A DNA stretch of 14,927 bases from Clostridiaceae bacterium (lineage in GTDB: Bacteria > Bacillota > Clostridia > Oscillospirales > Acutalibacteraceae): positions 1 through 14,927 of the forward strand of contig CAJGCX010000035.1 of NCBI GenBank assembly GCA_904501895.1. The letters are read 5' to 3'. The notes beneath the pieces are model-generated. The model made no database searches, was not told the origin of the DNA, and saw only the letters and a program-made list of their open reading frames with translations. A program made the position numbers and the translations under genes. The number at the start of each line of letters is the position of its first letter. Position 1 is the stretch's first letter. Of this stretch, positions 14,269-14,927 are shown piece after piece.

Positions 14269-14927
14269 TTAAAATATTTTTTCAATATCTAATATAATTT
14301 TTTTATTTATACCGTCAAAATCATAATCCGTCAAAGTTGTTTTACAAGCTTCAAGCTCTTCTTTATTTTTATATAATCTTAAAATATTTTCATAAACAGA
14401 ATCTACATTTGTATCACACAAAAAGCCATCAACACCATTTTCAATCTGATTCTTCGCTGCTGCATAGGTTGCAAGAATTGGTGTTCCAAGAATTTTTGCT
14501 TCCATGATTGAAAGGCTGTAGCCCTCAAAAAAGCTTGGTTGAATAAACAAATCGCAGTTTTTTATGTATGGATAAGGATTAGCCTTCATTCCCAACATAA
14601 AAATATGGTTTTCTATTTTAAGCTTTGCTATTTGTTCTTTTATTTCGGCTTCAACAGGACCTCCACCAACTATGTACCAATTGATATCTGTATGACCCTC
14701 GTTAACAAGCCTTGCAACTGCATCCACTGCAAGATTAAGTCCCTTAACAGGTGATAATCTTCCACAGGAAACAATATTGAATTTGCTTTCAGGGAAAAGA
14801 CCTTCTTCAACAGAATCATTGCTTTTTTCAATTATTGAATCAACATCTATAACATTATTGATTGTGACAATTTTGTCAGCATATTTTTTTCGGTACACTT
14901 TAAGCTTTTCTGTAATATTATCTGATA
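14269..14927 (-). CDS. Family 4 glycosyltransferase, C-terminal part (runs off the right edge)
   Basis: The reading frame is open to the right end of the window, so the N-terminal domain is missing. About 218 residues remain; GT4 proteins usually run 350-400. It contains TINNVIDVDSI before the domain junction, the SCGRLSPVKGLNLAVDA segment, the strand WYIVGGGP, FMLGMKANPYPYI, and SFFEGYSLSIMEAKILGTP with the EX7E glutamates in EGYSLSIME. A GTG at 14898 is in frame but lies deep within the expected fold, so it is not a plausible start. It is the first gene visible in the operon, 11 nt before the next GT4; the operon promoter and any initiating phosphoglycosyl transferase would lie beyond the edge. 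Confidence 0.92.
   Translation of the reverse strand, partial: SDNITEKLKVYRKKYADKIVTINNVIDVDSIIEKSNDSVEEGLFPESKFNIVSCGRLSPVKGLNLAVDAVARLVNEGHTDINWYIVGGGPVEAEIKEQIAKLKIENHIFMLGMKANPYPYIKNCDLFIQPSFFEGYSLSIMEAKILGTPILATYAAAKNQIENGVDGFLCDTNVDSVYENILRLYKNKEELEACKTTLTDYDFDGINKKIILDIEKIF

Noticed and set aside
14269..14898. Treating the GTG at 14898 as the true start of the right-edge glycosyltransferase
   Set aside because: The frame stays open upstream to the edge, and the protein would lack the whole N-terminal domain of the GT-B fold.
1..14927. CRISPR array, tRNA/rRNA, intact insertion sequence or prophage genes
   Set aside because: No regularly spaced repeats, no RNA gene folds and no transposase or integrase motifs were seen on either strand.

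Overview
This is a strongly AT-rich window in which every convincing gene lies on the minus strand. Codon use, compact operon packing and Shine-Dalgarno (SD) sites of the AGGTGA/GGAG type suggest a low-GC Firmicute, most likely a gut or anaerobic Clostridia member. This is inferred from style and gene content, not from a marker gene.

Layout, in the direction of transcription (right to left): a 5'-truncated family 4 glycosyltransferase (14927-14269) and a second GT4 (14257-13157). Next come a Wzm-type ABC-2 permease (13141-12299) and a Wzt-type ATPase with a C-terminal glycan-binding-like domain (12289-11024). They are followed by a radical SAM enzyme (11031-9979), a polysaccharide pyruvyl transferase family protein (9966-8893) and four GT2 glycosyltransferases (8883-4939). 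The distal part holds a GT8 enzyme (4869-3946), a GT32-like DXD enzyme (3945-3187), an unclassified GT-A-like DXD enzyme (3183-2281) and a PF14907-type uncharacterised nucleotidyltransferase (2241-1078). Gaps are mostly 0-15 nt or overlaps; the two larger ones are 39 and 69 nt. This looks like one long operon whose promoter is off the right edge. It ends at a hairpin terminator at 1020-1066.

Together these genes look like an assembly and export locus for a cell-surface polysaccharide. Cytoplasmic glycosyltransferases would build a complex glycan. The pyruvyl transferase-like and radical SAM proteins may modify or cap it, and the Wzm/Wzt pair would export it. Nine glycosyltransferases in an ABC-exporter locus imply a complex heteropolymer. 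The four GT2 genes alternate between two subtypes, which looks like duplication of a two-gene module.

To the left, separated by about 440 bp of intergenic DNA, lies the N-terminal half of L-rhamnose isomerase (rhaA), cut by the left edge. It has its own candidate promoter, overlapped by a 9-bp-arm palindrome. The intergenic block also holds + strand signals: a hairpin whose wobble pairs fit only a + strand RNA, a T-tract terminator, a 29-codon hydrophobic ORF and a protein-like remnant frame. None of these can be assigned a function from the sequence alone.

Several gene starts were set by SD position rather than by the longest frame. The GT2 gene ending at 6926 starts at GTG 7897, the radical SAM gene at ATG 11031, and the pyruvyl transferase at ATG 9966. 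No tRNA, rRNA, CRISPR array, intact insertion sequence or integrase was seen.
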